Positions 16,558-25,644 are shown, counted from the stretch's first letter. The stretch: 64,000 nt of DNA from Planktothrix rubescens CCAP 1459/22 (GCA_904830895.1 LR882958.1:2412001-2476000), one strand, 5' to 3'. Notes: generated by a model from the sequence alone, not told the origin. Numbers and translations are program-made.

Positions 16558-19500
16558 TTAGGTTAACCGAATAATTTTCAAACTTTCAATTCCCCGATCA
16601 TCCACAATTTTAACAGCAACGCGCTGATATTTTCCCATCTCAAAAGGTAACGAAACAGTACCCTGATAAGACTCAATTAAATCCTCATCAATTTCAGCTT
16701 TTAAATTACGCGCTAGGCGTGACCAAGCATCTTTTTCTCCTGCCATTGGGAAGAAAACCTGACGGGGAAAGATACTTCTCCCATCATAATCAATATCTAA
16801 CATCCAAACAGCTATTTTTTCCACACTGCCAGACTCAATATTTCCAGTCTTGGTATTATAATAATCGAAGCCGTGAACTTCTACTTCCCACTTGCCTGCA
16901 TCCTCTCCTCTATTAATGCGACGCAGCGCAACATCTGGTTGACCAATTAACCAAAAACTCTCGTTACTAGCACGTTTTTTCTTCAAATCTTCTGTTAGTA
17001 AATCCGCGTTCATTTGCGCTTTTAATAATGTCACACCAGGCCAATTAGTTTCCTCAATATCTTTAGCAGCTTCCGGGTCAAATTGAAAGGCGGCAAAGAC
17101 AATTAATTTCGGTTTTGGCACTAAAGTTTGTGCTTCTTCAATGGCTTGGGTAACTTGTCTTTGTTCTAAAGGTGCGTGTTCTGGCCCGAAGGAAATCACT
17201 ACTCGCATTGGTTGACCATAACTACCACCAGTTTCTTTTACTGTATTCGCGAGATTTTCTTCCCCTCGTGAACGGGGGGACTCAGGGGGGGTTGGTTTAG
17301 TTTCAGCATCGGCATGAAGCCAACGAGTGCCGGGTAAAGATTCGACTCTGGAGAATAAAATATATTGTCCGTTTTTACCGCGAATCCCCGTTTTTAGCAG
17401 TTCATCTCGCCATTCAGATTGTCGCAATGTTTCGCCAGAACGGGCGATTGAATTATCAGGAATGGCTGGATTGATAATATCATCAATTGGTTTAACTGTA
17501 GGCGCGGGTACGGCTTCGACGGTGAAGGGGCCGGTAACTCTGGCTTTGGATTTGTCTAATAAAGGTTGATCGTAAAGTGTTTCTTGGTCGGCGTATTTAT
17601 TAATCGCTTGTTCGATTTCTATGCGATTCATTCCTTCCCGAATTTCGGGATTATTGGCAATAGATTTAAGGGTGATATGAGGGACGGTTTTGTATTTGAA
17701 ACCACCGCCTACGCCTTCTTGGGAATTTGCTAATTGATAATAGTCAAAGGTGGCGGTCATTAACCTTTGTTTGGCTAGGGTTATTGCTACTCTTGAAGTA
17801 TCGCAGGTTATCCATCTGCGTCCCCATTGTTCGGCAACGTAGGCAGTTGTACCGCTACCGCAATTGTGAACTGTACAAACTTCAGTAATAAAAGAATGAC
17901 TACCTTCAATCTCTAAATCATAAACAGTTTCAGTTGACCAACAATTTTCTACTTTTGCAATCTCCACACATTCAAGACTAATCTTTTCTCCCCCTATTTC
18001 TCCCCCTATTACTCCCCCTATTACTCCCCCTATTACTCCCCCTATTACTCCCCCTCTTACTCCCCCCGTACAGGGGGGGTTGGGGGGGGACACAAGTGCA
18101 CTAAAAACAATATCTCCTGGTTTTAGATTACCTGCTTGAACCCAAGTTGCACCCTCAATTGATTCCATGCGGATGCGACATTGAGATTCAATTGCTAAAC
18201 AAACTCCTTCTAAATTTTCGTAAATTTCTTTTGTCGTAAAGCGCAGCACATCAAGACCAAGACTACGCATAAAACTATCCCGTTGTCGATCATATTCTAT
18301 TGCTTCTGGTTCAAAGTGGGTTGCGCCATCTATTTCTACAACTAAATGAGCATCTCGACTATAAAAGTCAGCAATATATCGACCTATAGGATGTTGACGA
18401 CGAAACTTAAATTCTAGTTTTTTCCCTCGTAAAATATCCCATAATTTCTGCTCAGGCGGTGTCATTTCTTTACGAAGTTTTCGGCGAATTTCTAGGTGAC
18501 TATAGGGGGTTGCTGACCAGTCTTGATTACCTCCTAAATTGCGCGGTCTAAGTTTTGCTAGTACGCGATGATCGGCTGTTAACCACATAGTTGTATTGTT
18601 GTTTTTACAGGTTAACCCGATCATTTCTCCTTGGTATTCTTTTTGGATGGTGCGTAGGACTCGGTGGGGTTTGTTGTCGTGACTGTAGACTAAAGTACCG
18701 GGTTGTATTTCTTCGATGGGAATGAGTTTTTCTTCCCCTAAATCTCCCGTGAATCCCCCCCTAAATCCCCCCGTGTACGGGGGGACTTTGAATTTTCCGG
18801 CTCCCTCCCCATTCATGGGGAGGGTTGGGGAGGGGGTCAATATTTTTGTTCCTTTTCGCAAGCAGGTGATATCTAGGACTAAATCGCCTGGGTCGGTGGT
18901 CATTAGGAGGCAGCGTTCGATAGTTTTTGTTGTTGTTTGAACTACATAAATATTTGACTCACGAAATCCACTTGAGCCTGTATCTGTCCAAATATTAGTA
19001 ATTGGTAATACAGGAAAATCTTCGACAAATCGAACATAACGTAATTTTGAAGTTGCTTCAAATAATCGGTTTGCATTTGCTAAATTTTCAAGTCCATTGA
19101 GATTTGTTTTCCAACGTTGAATATATTTTTTCCCTTTATATTCAAACGAGAAGCTAGGATTAGCTGATTCTAAAGAAGTTGTTTGAAATACTTTTGCTTC
19201 TAGGGGAATTTGGGAGAAATCTTTTTTTTCTTCAGATATCATTCTCCGTCGTTCACCATTAGATAATTGTAACCATTGATAATCAGTTCCTTCCCCATAT
19301 TCTTTAGTGTTAAAAAGTTGTTTTGCTTTAATATAATTTTTATCTTTAACATACCAGAGTAAATAATCAGAAGTGACTGGAATAAAAGACTGAGATAATC
19401 CTCCAGTTTTTTGAAAACAGATTATACAAATAAAATTATTAACTCCAAAAACCTCATCCATCAATTCCCTAACATGATGCACATTCTCATCAGAAATCTG

Positions 19501-20181
19501 CACAAAAACACTACCACTTTCCGACAACAACTCCCTCGCCAACAACAATCTATCTCTTAAATAAGTCAAATAAGAATGAATCCCCAATTCCCAAGTATCC
19601 CGAAATGCTTTAATCATTTCCGGTTCTTGAGTCAAATCCTCATCTTTGCCATCTTTCACATCCCGCTTATTCACAAACGGCTGAAAATTGGAACCATATT
19701 TAATCCCATAAGGCGGATCGAAATAAATCATCTGTACTTGTCCCGCCATGCCCTCTTTTTCTAATAGGGAATTCATCACTAAAAGCGAATCTCCAGCAAC
19801 TAAACGGTTACTCCAATTATGCTGATGTTTATAAAATTCAATCGCTTGTCGAATAGGCGGATTTTCTTCAGGTATTTCAAATAAAGATAACTGTAAACCC
19901 GGAGTTTGATTTTGCTTCCGTACTGCTTCAATAATGCTGCGAGGATCGATGCGTTCGTGAACGTGCAATGATACAGTTGGCACTTCAAAATTAGTATGTT
20001 CCGCCTTACCAGCCCAAACTAATTGCGGGTCAAGGTGCGGATCGTAGCTATAATTTTTATTATCACCATCAGGATCACTTTCTGGCGTAACCAGTCCCAC
20101 AGGTGGATTATTCACTCGTTGCTGATTTTCGTGATTATATTGATCTATATTTCTTTGATCGGGTTTCTTTTGCCTTGCCAT
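16558..20181 (-). CDS. Intein-containing type III-like DNA methyltransferase (Mod)
   Basis: The precursor is 1207 residues; removing the intein leaves about 873. Extein motifs: DPPY in MIYFDPPYGIKYGS (about residue 155) and, later, the SAM-binding block VLDIT-CGSGTTAYVAEQWG, the beta-class order, typical of N6-adenine or N4-cytosine methylation. The intein lies exactly between VLDIT and CGSGTT. I chose ATG 20181 (MARQKK) because AGAGGAG precedes it by about six bases; the frame is open to 20223 but without such a site. The C-terminal 250 residues resemble the target-recognition region of Mod proteins. Its partner Res is at 12459-15275. The stop codon overlaps a dispersed palindrome (agaaaccgggtttct). 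Confidence 0.9.
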   Translation of the reverse strand: MARQKKPDQRNIDQYNHENQQRVNNPPVGLVTPESDPDGDNKNYSYDPHLDPQLVWAGKAEHTNFEVPTVSLHVHERIDPRSIIEAVRKQNQTPGLQLSLFEIPEENPPIRQAIEFYKHQHNWSNRLVAGDSLLVMNSLLEKEGMAGQVQMIYFDPPYGIKYGSNFQPFVNKRDVKDGKDEDLTQEPEMIKAFRDTWELGIHSYLTYLRDRLLLARELLSESGSVFVQISDENVHHVRELMDEVFGVNNFICIICFQKTGGLSQSFIPVTSDYLLWYVKDKNYIKAKQLFNTKEYGEGTDYQWLQLSNGERRRMISEEKKDFSQIPLEAKVFQTTSLESANPSFSFEYKGKKYIQRWKTNLNGLENLANANRLFEATSKLRYVRFVEDFPVLPITNIWTDTGSSGFRESNIYVVQTTTKTIERCLLMTTDPGDLVLDITCLRKGTKILTPSPTLPMNGEGAGKFKVPPYTGGFRGGFTGDLGEEKLIPIEEIQPGTLVYSHDNKPHRVLRTIQKEYQGEMIGLTCKNNNTTMWLTADHRVLAKLRPRNLGGNQDWSATPYSHLEIRRKLRKEMTPPEQKLWDILRGKKLEFKFRRQHPIGRYIADFYSRDAHLVVEIDGATHFEPEAIEYDRQRDSFMRSLGLDVLRFTTKEIYENLEGVCLAIESQCRIRMESIEGATWVQAGNLKPGDIVFSALVSPPNPPCTGGVRGGVIGGVIGGVIGGVIGGEIGGEKISLECVEIAKVENCWSTETVYDLEIEGSHSFITEVCTVHNCGSGTTAYVAEQWGRRWITCDTSRVAITLAKQRLMTATFDYYQLANSQEGVGGGFKYKTVPHITLKSIANNPEIREGMNRIEIEQAINKYADQETLYDQPLLDKSKARVTGPFTVEAVPAPTVKPIDDIINPAIPDNSIARSGETLRQSEWRDELLKTGIRGKNGQYILFSRVESLPGTRWLHADAETKPTPPESPRSRGEENLANTVKETGGSYGQPMRVVISFGPEHAPLEQRQVTQAIEEAQTLVPKPKLIVFAAFQFDPEAAKDIEETNWPGVTLLKAQMNADLLTEDLKKKRASNESFWLIGQPDVALRRINRGEDAGKWEVEVHGFDYYNTKTGNIESGSVEKIAVWMLDIDYDGRSIFPRQVFFPMAGEKDAWSRLARNLKAEIDEDLIESYQGTVSLPFEMGKYQRVAVKIVDDRGIESLKIIRLT
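17988..18090. repeat. 12-base tandem repeat and GC-rich hairpin inside the intein
   Basis: About seven copies of a 12-base unit (ccccctattact with variants) encode GGVI repeats in the intein, followed by the hairpin-forming ccccccgtacaggggggg and ttgggggggg. The frame stays open, so the expansion is translated as a Gly/Val/Ile linker between the nuclease and block F. Confidence 0.85.
18733..18840. repeat. GC-rich palindromic repeat inside the intein N-terminal half
   Basis: Contains ccccccgtgtacgggggg and ctccctccccattcatgggg, followed by gagggttggggaggg. It is translated in frame as a Pro/Gly-rich loop between intein blocks A and B. Similar cores occur in the MITE-like elements and in the TPR-CHAT gene at 59602-59729. 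Confidence 0.8.
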
Positions 20182-20373
20182 GGGATCTCCTCTAGTCAAA
20201 GACTTTACTTTACAATTGATCAAATTATTTCTGTATTTGAGGAACGCTCATCAACAGCTACTATTTAAAAGTTCGTAAAAAAAGGACTCCTATTACAGAA
20301 TCCTTTTGGCTAACTAAATATGGATAAACAATTTGTTAATGCACAACTATTTAATATAGTTACCGATTTAGAA

Positions 20374-20447
<74 letters not shown>

Positions 20448-20496
20448 ACACAATTAACTAATGTAGCATAGCAAACAAAAACTTGTCAAGACTATT

Positions 20497-20862
20497 TCAA
20501 AAGATTTTCAAGGTTTTTGTCGCTTGTACCAATTCCGCCACCACTTCCACGGGCCAACTACCTTCCGCCCGCCGTCCGGTATTCAAAATCAACAGCACCG
20601 TATAAGCGTTAGCATAGCCCTCTACCTGCATCCACAACCGCTCGCTTTCCGCTTCACAGGCTATTTTTTCTTCATCCATCAACTCAAGGCTCATTTGGCT
20701 CATGGTATCAGCTAGTTCACCCAACAACCGACAAAAATCATCAAACTCCGCCTGGGTCAATTCCATCGCCCAGGTATCGCCCCCGACTAACCCCTGAAAT
20801 TCCGGGGCTTGGAGGTTCCAACCTAAACGCCATCCGGTTCCGGTTTTTAGAATTTTCTCCAT
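20497..20862 (-). CDS. DUF1818-family protein
   Basis: A 121-residue protein matching the small cyanobacterial family DUF1818: GTGWRLGWNLQAPEFQGLVG at the start, WAMELTQAEFDDFCRLL, and a C-terminal GRRAEGSWPVEVVAELVQA. It is predicted cytoplasmic with no catalytic motif; members are conserved across cyanobacteria and function is unknown. It lies ten bases downstream of an uncharacterised membrane-anchored gene and in the same direction as rpoZ and an M23 peptidase, so these may be co-transcribed. Confidence 0.85.
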   Translation of the reverse strand: MEKILKTGTGWRLGWNLQAPEFQGLVGGDTWAMELTQAEFDDFCRLLGELADTMSQMSLELMDEEKIACEAESERLWMQVEGYANAYTVLLILNTGRRAEGSWPVEVVAELVQATKTLKIF

Positions 20863-20872
20863 ATTCCCCGGG

Positions 20873-21574
20873 TTATTTTAACCGTTGAGCATCTCCCGAC
20901 TCCGGTAGGGGAATTAAGGAGGGGGTTGGCGGTTTAGCGGTGGGTGAAGCAGGGCTCGGTTTTGGAATTGTTCCATTGTCACTATTGACTGGATTGGGAT
21001 TAAATAAACTCGCCAGTGTATTAACTAACGCATCCCGTTCAACTCTATTTAACTGTTGAATGGCTTTTTGATCCCCGACTAAAGGATTTTCTTTTAATCC
21101 CTCCTGACCCGGATAACTTAACACTAACATCGGTTCATTCACCCCGAGATAATCGGCTAAGGTGAGTTTCCAATCAAAACGATATTGAGTGGGTCGATCT
21201 TTCACATAAATATGATAACGAATTAACCGACCAATCAAGGTATTATCTTCGGCGACTTTCCCCGTTTCCTGGGAAAGATATTGATTTTCCTGGGGTAAAT
21301 TTGGTAATTGTTCATAGACTTTCTTCCACACCTCTGAAACCCTGACTCGTCCCGATGGGGAGGATATTTCTGGCGGCGGAGTTTGGGCGAGTCCTTGAAT
21401 TTCCAGGCCATCTATAAACCCACCCAAAACAATGAATAGGGTAATTATAACGGCGATTAATAGAAAACTTAAACTAACTGGTTTTTTGGGTTTTCGAGAT
21501 TTCAACATAAACATAAGATTAAGATATTTTGGAGTCTTTATCACCTCAATAAATAAGGTGTTAAAGACACCCAA
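20873..21574 (-). CDS. Uncharacterised single-pass membrane protein
   Basis: A 233-residue protein with one N-terminal hydrophobic helix (about residues 33-54), so probably anchored with its bulk in the periplasm or lumen. The first 20 residues may not be translated: an in-frame ATG at about 21508 (MFMLKSRKP) lies closer to the helix. The soluble part contains VSEVWKKVYEQLPNLPQENQYL and DRPTQYRFDWKLTLADYLGVN, patterns I associate with cyanobacterial conserved hypotheticals but cannot name. The C-terminus is a Pro/Ser-rich tail. It lies between rpoZ and DUF1818, same strand. Confidence 0.7.
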   Translation of the reverse strand: MGVFNTLFIEVIKTPKYLNLMFMLKSRKPKKPVSLSFLLIAVIITLFIVLGGFIDGLEIQGLAQTPPPEISSPSGRVRVSEVWKKVYEQLPNLPQENQYLSQETGKVAEDNTLIGRLIRYHIYVKDRPTQYRFDWKLTLADYLGVNEPMLVLSYPGQEGLKENPLVGDQKAIQQLNRVERDALVNTLASLFNPNPVNSDNGTIPKPSPASPTAKPPTPSLIPLPESGDAQRLK

Positions 21575-21591
21575 TACCGCAATTGATCAAT

Positions 21592-21825
21592 CTAACGATC
21601 CGCGATAATTTGCGGTTGATTTAGTTCATCGGACATTTCAATAATTGCGCGTAAAACAGGTTTGATGGTGTTCTCATCTCCATTATCAAAGTATTCATAA
21701 CGACACCGTTTAGCCCGATTTGCGACTTGTACTGTAATCCGATAGCGATTGGTCGCAGCACTGACGAGATCGGCAGCCCGGCGAGTAATTTCTGTTGAGT
21801 CTATTGGATGGGTACGCTTTTGCAT
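21592..21825 (-). CDS. rpoZ: RNA polymerase omega subunit
   Basis: A 77-residue protein matching cyanobacterial omega: [38 protein letters not shown] and [15 protein letters not shown]. Omega binds the beta-prime subunit and aids assembly of RNA polymerase; in cyanobacteria it also affects sigma factor recruitment. It lies 40 bases downstream of the M23 peptidase and 18 bases upstream of the membrane protein gene, in the same direction, consistent with a small operon. Confidence 0.92.
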   Translation of the reverse strand: MQKRTHPIDSTEITRRAADLVSAATNRYRITVQVANRAKRCRYEYFDNGDENTIKPVLRAIIEMSDELNQPQIIADR

Positions 21826-21865
21826 GAAGTTTATAATTTCCTAACCCTAGAGTTGTGTTTATATC

Positions 21866-22765
21866 TTATCGTTTAACTTGAATATAAGGATTAGGATCTT
21901 CTGCAATCCATCCTAAATCGGAGTTATAACGAATTTCAAAATGGAGATGGGGTTGATTCGTATCCGGTTGTCCCGTCGTCCCGACTGTTCCCAATACATC
22001 CCCTAACTTTACCGATTGACCCAGTTTTACCCCAATATTGTCTAAATGGGCATAACGGGTTTGTTTCCCTGACCCATGATTAACCACAACTAATTTTCCA
22101 TACCCCTCCCGTTCTCCCGCAAAGGCTATTTTTCCCATCCCAACGGATAAAACTGGGGTTCCCACCGTCGCCGTCAAGTCTAAACCACTATGAAATATTA
22201 CCCGACCTGAAACCGGATTGAGTTGCCAACCATAACCCATTTGTAGGGTTGTCCGTTGCGGTAAGGGATAACCGGGTAACACCAATATCGCCACAGTTGG
22301 TGGCCCTTTGGGTGACCAATTCACACCGGGTAAAAATAAGGCTGTTGGTTGAGTTTGACAACCATTCATTTCAAAAACCACGTCAGGACGGGCATTATAA
22401 GCTCTGGCTACTTCCTGCCAACTCCGACCCGGGGGAATATCTACCCTAATCCCATTATGGGGTGGAATCAAAATCTCCTGTCCAATCGGAATTGGCCCCC
22501 GTTGTAAAATTGGATTGATCCCCAGTAGGGTTGCCGGAATTAGGTTATATTGGCGGGCAATACTTTCGAGGGTGTCTCCAGGGGCAATCCGATGGGGTTT
22601 TAAACGGGATAATACCGGGGTTGGGCAAACATCTTGAGCTTCTGAGTTAAAGGGTTCATTTGCCTCTACAGACCTTATCCATGGCGTAATACTAACTAAT
22701 ATTCCGATTAGAGCCATCAACCGCAATAATAATATTTCTAAACGTTGAACCCGCATAATCAACAA
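21866..22765 (-). CDS. LysM-containing M23 peptidase
   Basis: A 299-residue exported protein. A hydrophobic segment (about 10-30) acts as signal peptide. Two LysM-like segments follow: HRIAPGDTLESIARQYNLIP (about 57-76) and VDIPPGRSWQEVARAYNAR (about 108-126), which bind glycan strands. The C-terminal lysostaphin-type domain holds FHSGLDLTATVGTPV (HxxxD zinc ligands), YAHLDNIGVKLGQSV and PHLHFEIR (HxH). All zinc ligands are present, so it should be an active endopeptidase cleaving peptide bridges in the periplasm. Confidence 0.92.
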   Translation of the reverse strand: MLIMRVQRLEILLLRLMALIGILVSITPWIRSVEANEPFNSEAQDVCPTPVLSRLKPHRIAPGDTLESIARQYNLIPATLLGINPILQRGPIPIGQEILIPPHNGIRVDIPPGRSWQEVARAYNARPDVVFEMNGCQTQPTALFLPGVNWSPKGPPTVAILVLPGYPLPQRTTLQMGYGWQLNPVSGRVIFHSGLDLTATVGTPVLSVGMGKIAFAGEREGYGKLVVVNHGSGKQTRYAHLDNIGVKLGQSVKLGDVLGTVGTTGQPDTNQPHLHFEIRYNSDLGWIAEDPNPYIQVKR

Positions 22766-22931
22766 TTAATCCAATTTAACTTAAAAAAAAACCGATTCCC
22801 CAGTCAGTGATTGTTCAATAATAATCAGTAATCACCTCAACAGGTAGTTTACAGTTATAATGGGATAGTGAAGTCTTTCTTTTATTTCTTTCACTGATAA
22901 CTGATTACTGATTTCCACCCCCACAACAAAG

Positions 22932-24152
22932 ATGGATTTATCATTCAAACAGTTTACGATATACCTAGCCTTAGTCTCTTTAGGTGGCGGTGGTGGATGG
23001 CTGGCAAGTCGCTATGTCCAAACCAATAACTCAGACCCGTTATCGGCGACGGTAGCCATCGTTAAACATATCCCTGCGGTTTCCCCCCCTAGGGTGACAG
23101 AAGACCCGGTGGTTGACCGTAGTAGTTCTAATTTTATTGCTGATGCCGCCGAAATTGTTGGCCCGACGGTGGTGAGAATTGATGCAACCCGCAAATCGGC
23201 ACAAGATGTGCCCGATGCCTTTAAAAATCCCCTATTTAAACGCTTTTTTGGCAATCAAATCCCCACAAATGAAGACCGAGTTCGTAGGGGAACAGGTTCA
23301 GGATTTATTCTACATTCCGACGGTCGGATCATTACTAATGCCCATGTTGTGGATGGGGCGGATACGGTGCAAGTCACCCTTAAAGATGGTCGGGTATTGG
23401 AAGGGAAAGTAAAAGGAGTTGACCCAATAACCGATGTGGCGGCGGTGAAAATTGACGGGAAAGAGTTACCGACGGCCCCGATTGGTTTTTCCGATCATTT
23501 GGTTCCGGGTCAGTGGGCGATCGCCATTGGCAATCCCCTAGGATTAGATAATACCGTAACTATTGGGATTATTAGCGCCACAGATCGTTCCAGTACCCAA
23601 GTCGGAATTCCCGATAAACGAGTCCGCTTTATTCAAACCGATGCCGCGATTAATCCGGGCAACTCTGGCGGGCCATTATTAAACGATCAAGGTCATGTGA
23701 TTGGGATTAATACGGCAATTCGGGCTAATGCCCAGGGTCTAGGATTTGCCATTCCCATTGAAACGGCGATCCGCATCGCTAGTCAACTTTTTGCCAAAGG
23801 GAAAGCCGATCATCCCTATCTGGGTGTACAGATGGTGGAACTCAGTCCGGTGGTGAAGGCAGAAATAAATCAGCAACTAGAAGTTAAGTTAACCCAAGAC
23901 ACCGGAGTGATTGTGGTGCGGGTGGTGGAGGATTCCCCCGCCGCCCAAATGGGAATTCTCAAGGGAGATATCCTCACGAAAATTGACGGTGTTGCGGTGA
24001 ATACTCCAGCCCAAGTCCAAGAACAAATTGAAACTAAGACGGTTGGGGAAGAACTTCCCGTCGAAATTAACCGCCAGGGCCAACAACAAACCCTGATCAT
24101 TAAAACCGCCGTGTTCCCAGAATCTGCCTTGGCTGGAGAATTCAATAATTAA
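22932..24152 (+). CDS. HtrA/Deg-family serine protease (HhoA/HhoB-like)
   Basis: A 406-residue exported protease. An N-terminal hydrophobic segment (about 5-27) is a signal or anchor. The trypsin-like domain carries the triad: His in TNAHVVDGAD, Asp in DPITDVAAVKI, Ser in NPGNSGGPLL. A single PDZ domain (about 290-385, HPYLGVQMVEL and VRVVEDSPAAQMGILKGDIL) follows, as in cyanobacterial HhoA, HhoB and HtrA; which of the three cannot be told. They degrade misfolded periplasmic proteins under light or heat stress. The 3' end overlaps the convergent DUF760 gene by four bases. Confidence 0.92.
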   Translation: MDLSFKQFTIYLALVSLGGGGGWLASRYVQTNNSDPLSATVAIVKHIPAVSPPRVTEDPVVDRSSSNFIADAAEIVGPTVVRIDATRKSAQDVPDAFKNPLFKRFFGNQIPTNEDRVRRGTGSGFILHSDGRIITNAHVVDGADTVQVTLKDGRVLEGKVKGVDPITDVAAVKIDGKELPTAPIGFSDHLVPGQWAIAIGNPLGLDNTVTIGIISATDRSSTQVGIPDKRVRFIQTDAAINPGNSGGPLLNDQGHVIGINTAIRANAQGLGFAIPIETAIRIASQLFAKGKADHPYLGVQMVELSPVVKAEINQQLEVKLTQDTGVIVVRVVEDSPAAQMGILKGDILTKIDGVAVNTPAQVQEQIETKTVGEELPVEINRQGQQQTLIIKTAVFPESALAGEFNN

Positions 24153-24490
24153 TCCGGTGTTTTGGGATCAATTGAAGTGGTGCGGGACAAGTTTTCTTCC
24201 AGGTGCATCCGTTGTTCCATTTGACGTAAAAAGTACCCGGTCATCATTGCCGATGCTAACAGACCCGCCAAGTTTTCGCGGTTGGTTGTAATCTGGACAT
24301 CAAAGTGATCGGAGGGGAGTACCCCGACTAATCCTTGGACGTTTTTGCTAATGATTTCTTTAATTTCCAAACTCGCAGACTGAGCAACTGTCGCCAGAAT
24401 ATCGGGATGTTGACTTTGCAGGTAGGTCAACAAGGGATTTTCGGCGGTTTCTTGAACATCAGATTTAAGGAAGTCAGAGTTAAAAACCAT
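24149..24490 (-). CDS. DUF760-family protein
   Basis: A 113-residue protein matching DUF760, a family of cyanobacteria and plastids: ENPLLTYLQSQHPDILATVAQSAS, NVQGLVGVLPSDHFDVQITTN and LAGLLASAMMTGYFLRQMEQRM. It is predicted to be helical and soluble. Function in bacteria is unknown. It is convergent with hhoA, overlapping its stop by four bases, and lies downstream of scpB on the same strand with 43 bases between. Confidence 0.85.
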   Translation of the reverse strand: MVFNSDFLKSDVQETAENPLLTYLQSQHPDILATVAQSASLEIKEIISKNVQGLVGVLPSDHFDVQITTNRENLAGLLASAMMTGYFLRQMEQRMHLEENLSRTTSIDPKTPD

Positions 24491-24533
24491 GATCTGCGTC
24501 TCTATATCATGCTTATGCTATCTATAGTTTATC

Positions 24534-25049
24534 TTATTGTATGGGGGCGTCGATGGGTAAATCGTCGCTAAAATTTAATGAGAGTTGTTGGGGAAGCTGA
24601 TCAACTTGGAAATATTGATGGAATTTTTTAGTCACTTGTAACCAATGGGAGCGGGAGTTAGCTTGTTTGCGTTTCTGAACAAATCCCAGTTCTACGAGTT
24701 CGGTGACTTGTTGATAGGCTCCTGACCCTCTTAATTCTACTAAATCGGTTTGGGTAATGCCACCCTTGAGGGCGATCGCGGCTAAAGTTCTTAATGCCCC
24801 AACTCCTAACTCCGGTGCTACTAAGCTTTGCATTAATGACCGATAGGCTTCTCGCAGTTGTAAGCTATATCCAGAATCGGTTTCTACGACTTCTAAGGCA
24901 CTATCCCGATGGGCATAGTCGGACATCAGTTGAATGAGTGCTTCTTCGACTTCGGTGCGATCGCACCCGGCTAATTCTGCTAGTCCAGCAATGGAAAGCG
25001 ATTGACCTTTTAAATACAAAATTGCTTCAATTTTCGCCAATAAACTCAT
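24534..25049 (-). CDS. scpB: Segregation and condensation protein B
   Basis: A 171-residue winged-helix protein of the SMC-ScpAB condensin. Conserved blocks: LLAKIEAILYLKGQSLS, LQLREAYRSLMQSLV, LGVGALRTLAAIALKGGITQTDLVELRGSGAY and LVELGFVQKRKQ. ScpB forms dimers that hold the kleisin ScpA on SMC. The frame is open to 25073, but ATG 25049 (MSLLAKIE) matches the family start. No scpA is adjacent, which is normal for cyanobacteria. Confidence 0.92.
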   Translation of the reverse strand: MSLLAKIEAILYLKGQSLSIAGLAELAGCDRTEVEEALIQLMSDYAHRDSALEVVETDSGYSLQLREAYRSLMQSLVAPELGVGALRTLAAIALKGGITQTDLVELRGSGAYQQVTELVELGFVQKRKQANSRSHWLQVTKKFHQYFQVDQLPQQLSLNFSDDLPIDAPIQ

Positions 25050-25385
25050 TTTTAACAACAGATGAAAGATCACGGTTTGGAGTTCTTAACTGTTGACTGT
25101 ACACACTTGTCTGTCAAGCGTCAACTTTTAGCCGGGGATTGGTGTTGTCACCCCGATCTGTACTTACAGTTAACAAAATTTTTGTATATTTTTTCAGCAA
25201 ATATTATTTAATTCCTTCTCTATCTAAAACTATATTTTTTTCAACTCTCTGAAGAAATATTTTACTTGGAGTCAAGAGCTTCATTAAACTTAACAAAAAT
25301 ATAGGTGAACTGTAAGTTAGATAACAAAGTTAAGGAAATCCATCATCCATAATTGAGTTTATATAATTATTTGGGATCAATCAAC
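25050..25385. other. Intergenic region, divergent promoters expected
   Basis: About 335 bases between divergent scpB and a small Cys-rich gene. It contains widely separated inverted motifs cttacagtt (about 25163) and aactgtaag (about 25308). No ORF or RNA gene was recognised. Confidence 0.5.
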
Positions 25386-25601
25386 ATGAACAGGGAAAAT
25401 GCCGTTCCCTCGAATTGCCGCAATTGCCTCCACTACAAACCAGAAGGCAGACGGGGGGGGATTTGTCAGATGTTTCACGCGCCTGTCCAAAGTCATTGGA
25501 AATCCTGTTCCTTAGCCGCCTTACCCTTTATTTACTTATTAGATCGGTCAGAGGCGGAATTTTATGGCATACCCGATGAAAAAGAGCAGAAAGTTTCATA
25601 A
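25386..25601 (+). CDS. Small cysteine-containing conserved protein
   Basis: A 71-residue protein from ATG 25386 (MNRENAVPSNC). The four N-terminal cysteines (SNCRNCLHY, GGICQMF and WKSCSLA) suggest a metal or iron-sulfur site, and the C-terminus holds FIYLLDRSEAEFYG. A longer frame starts with TTG at 25353 but has no ribosome site. I recall similar short proteins in cyanobacteria but know no function. Not in an operon with the M28 gene (180-base gap). Confidence 0.6.
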   Translation: MNRENAVPSNCRNCLHYKPEGRRGGICQMFHAPVQSHWKSCSLAALPFIYLLDRSEAEFYGIPDEKEQKVS

Positions 25602-25644
25602 ACCAACTCTCCAATCAATTTTATGATGAATTAGGACAAAAATC

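Larger units (their letters stand above)
17863..18864 (-). other. Intein with DUF559/Vsr-like nuclease domain, inserted in Mod motif I
   Basis: A 334-residue in-frame insertion. It begins with Cys (CLRKGTKIL), has the block B pattern WLTADHRVL, block F as VYDLEIEGSHSF, and ends VCTVHN before Cys+1 (CGSGTT): all key splicing residues (Cys1, block B Thr/His, penultimate His, Asn, Cys+1) are present, so splicing is probably active. The central domain (about 18185-18510) reads KLRKEMTPPEQKLWDILR, FRRQHPIGRYIADFY, LVVEIDGATH and LDVLRFTTKEI, the DUF559 fold related to Vsr nucleases, rather than LAGLIDADG or HNH. Two loops are expanded by translated GC-rich repeats. The nuclease could act in homing; that is inference. 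Confidence 0.9.

Noticed and set aside
17327-17569. ORF of 80 codons opposite the mod gene
   Set aside because: It is antisense within the well-supported methyltransferase C-terminal region and has no family match.
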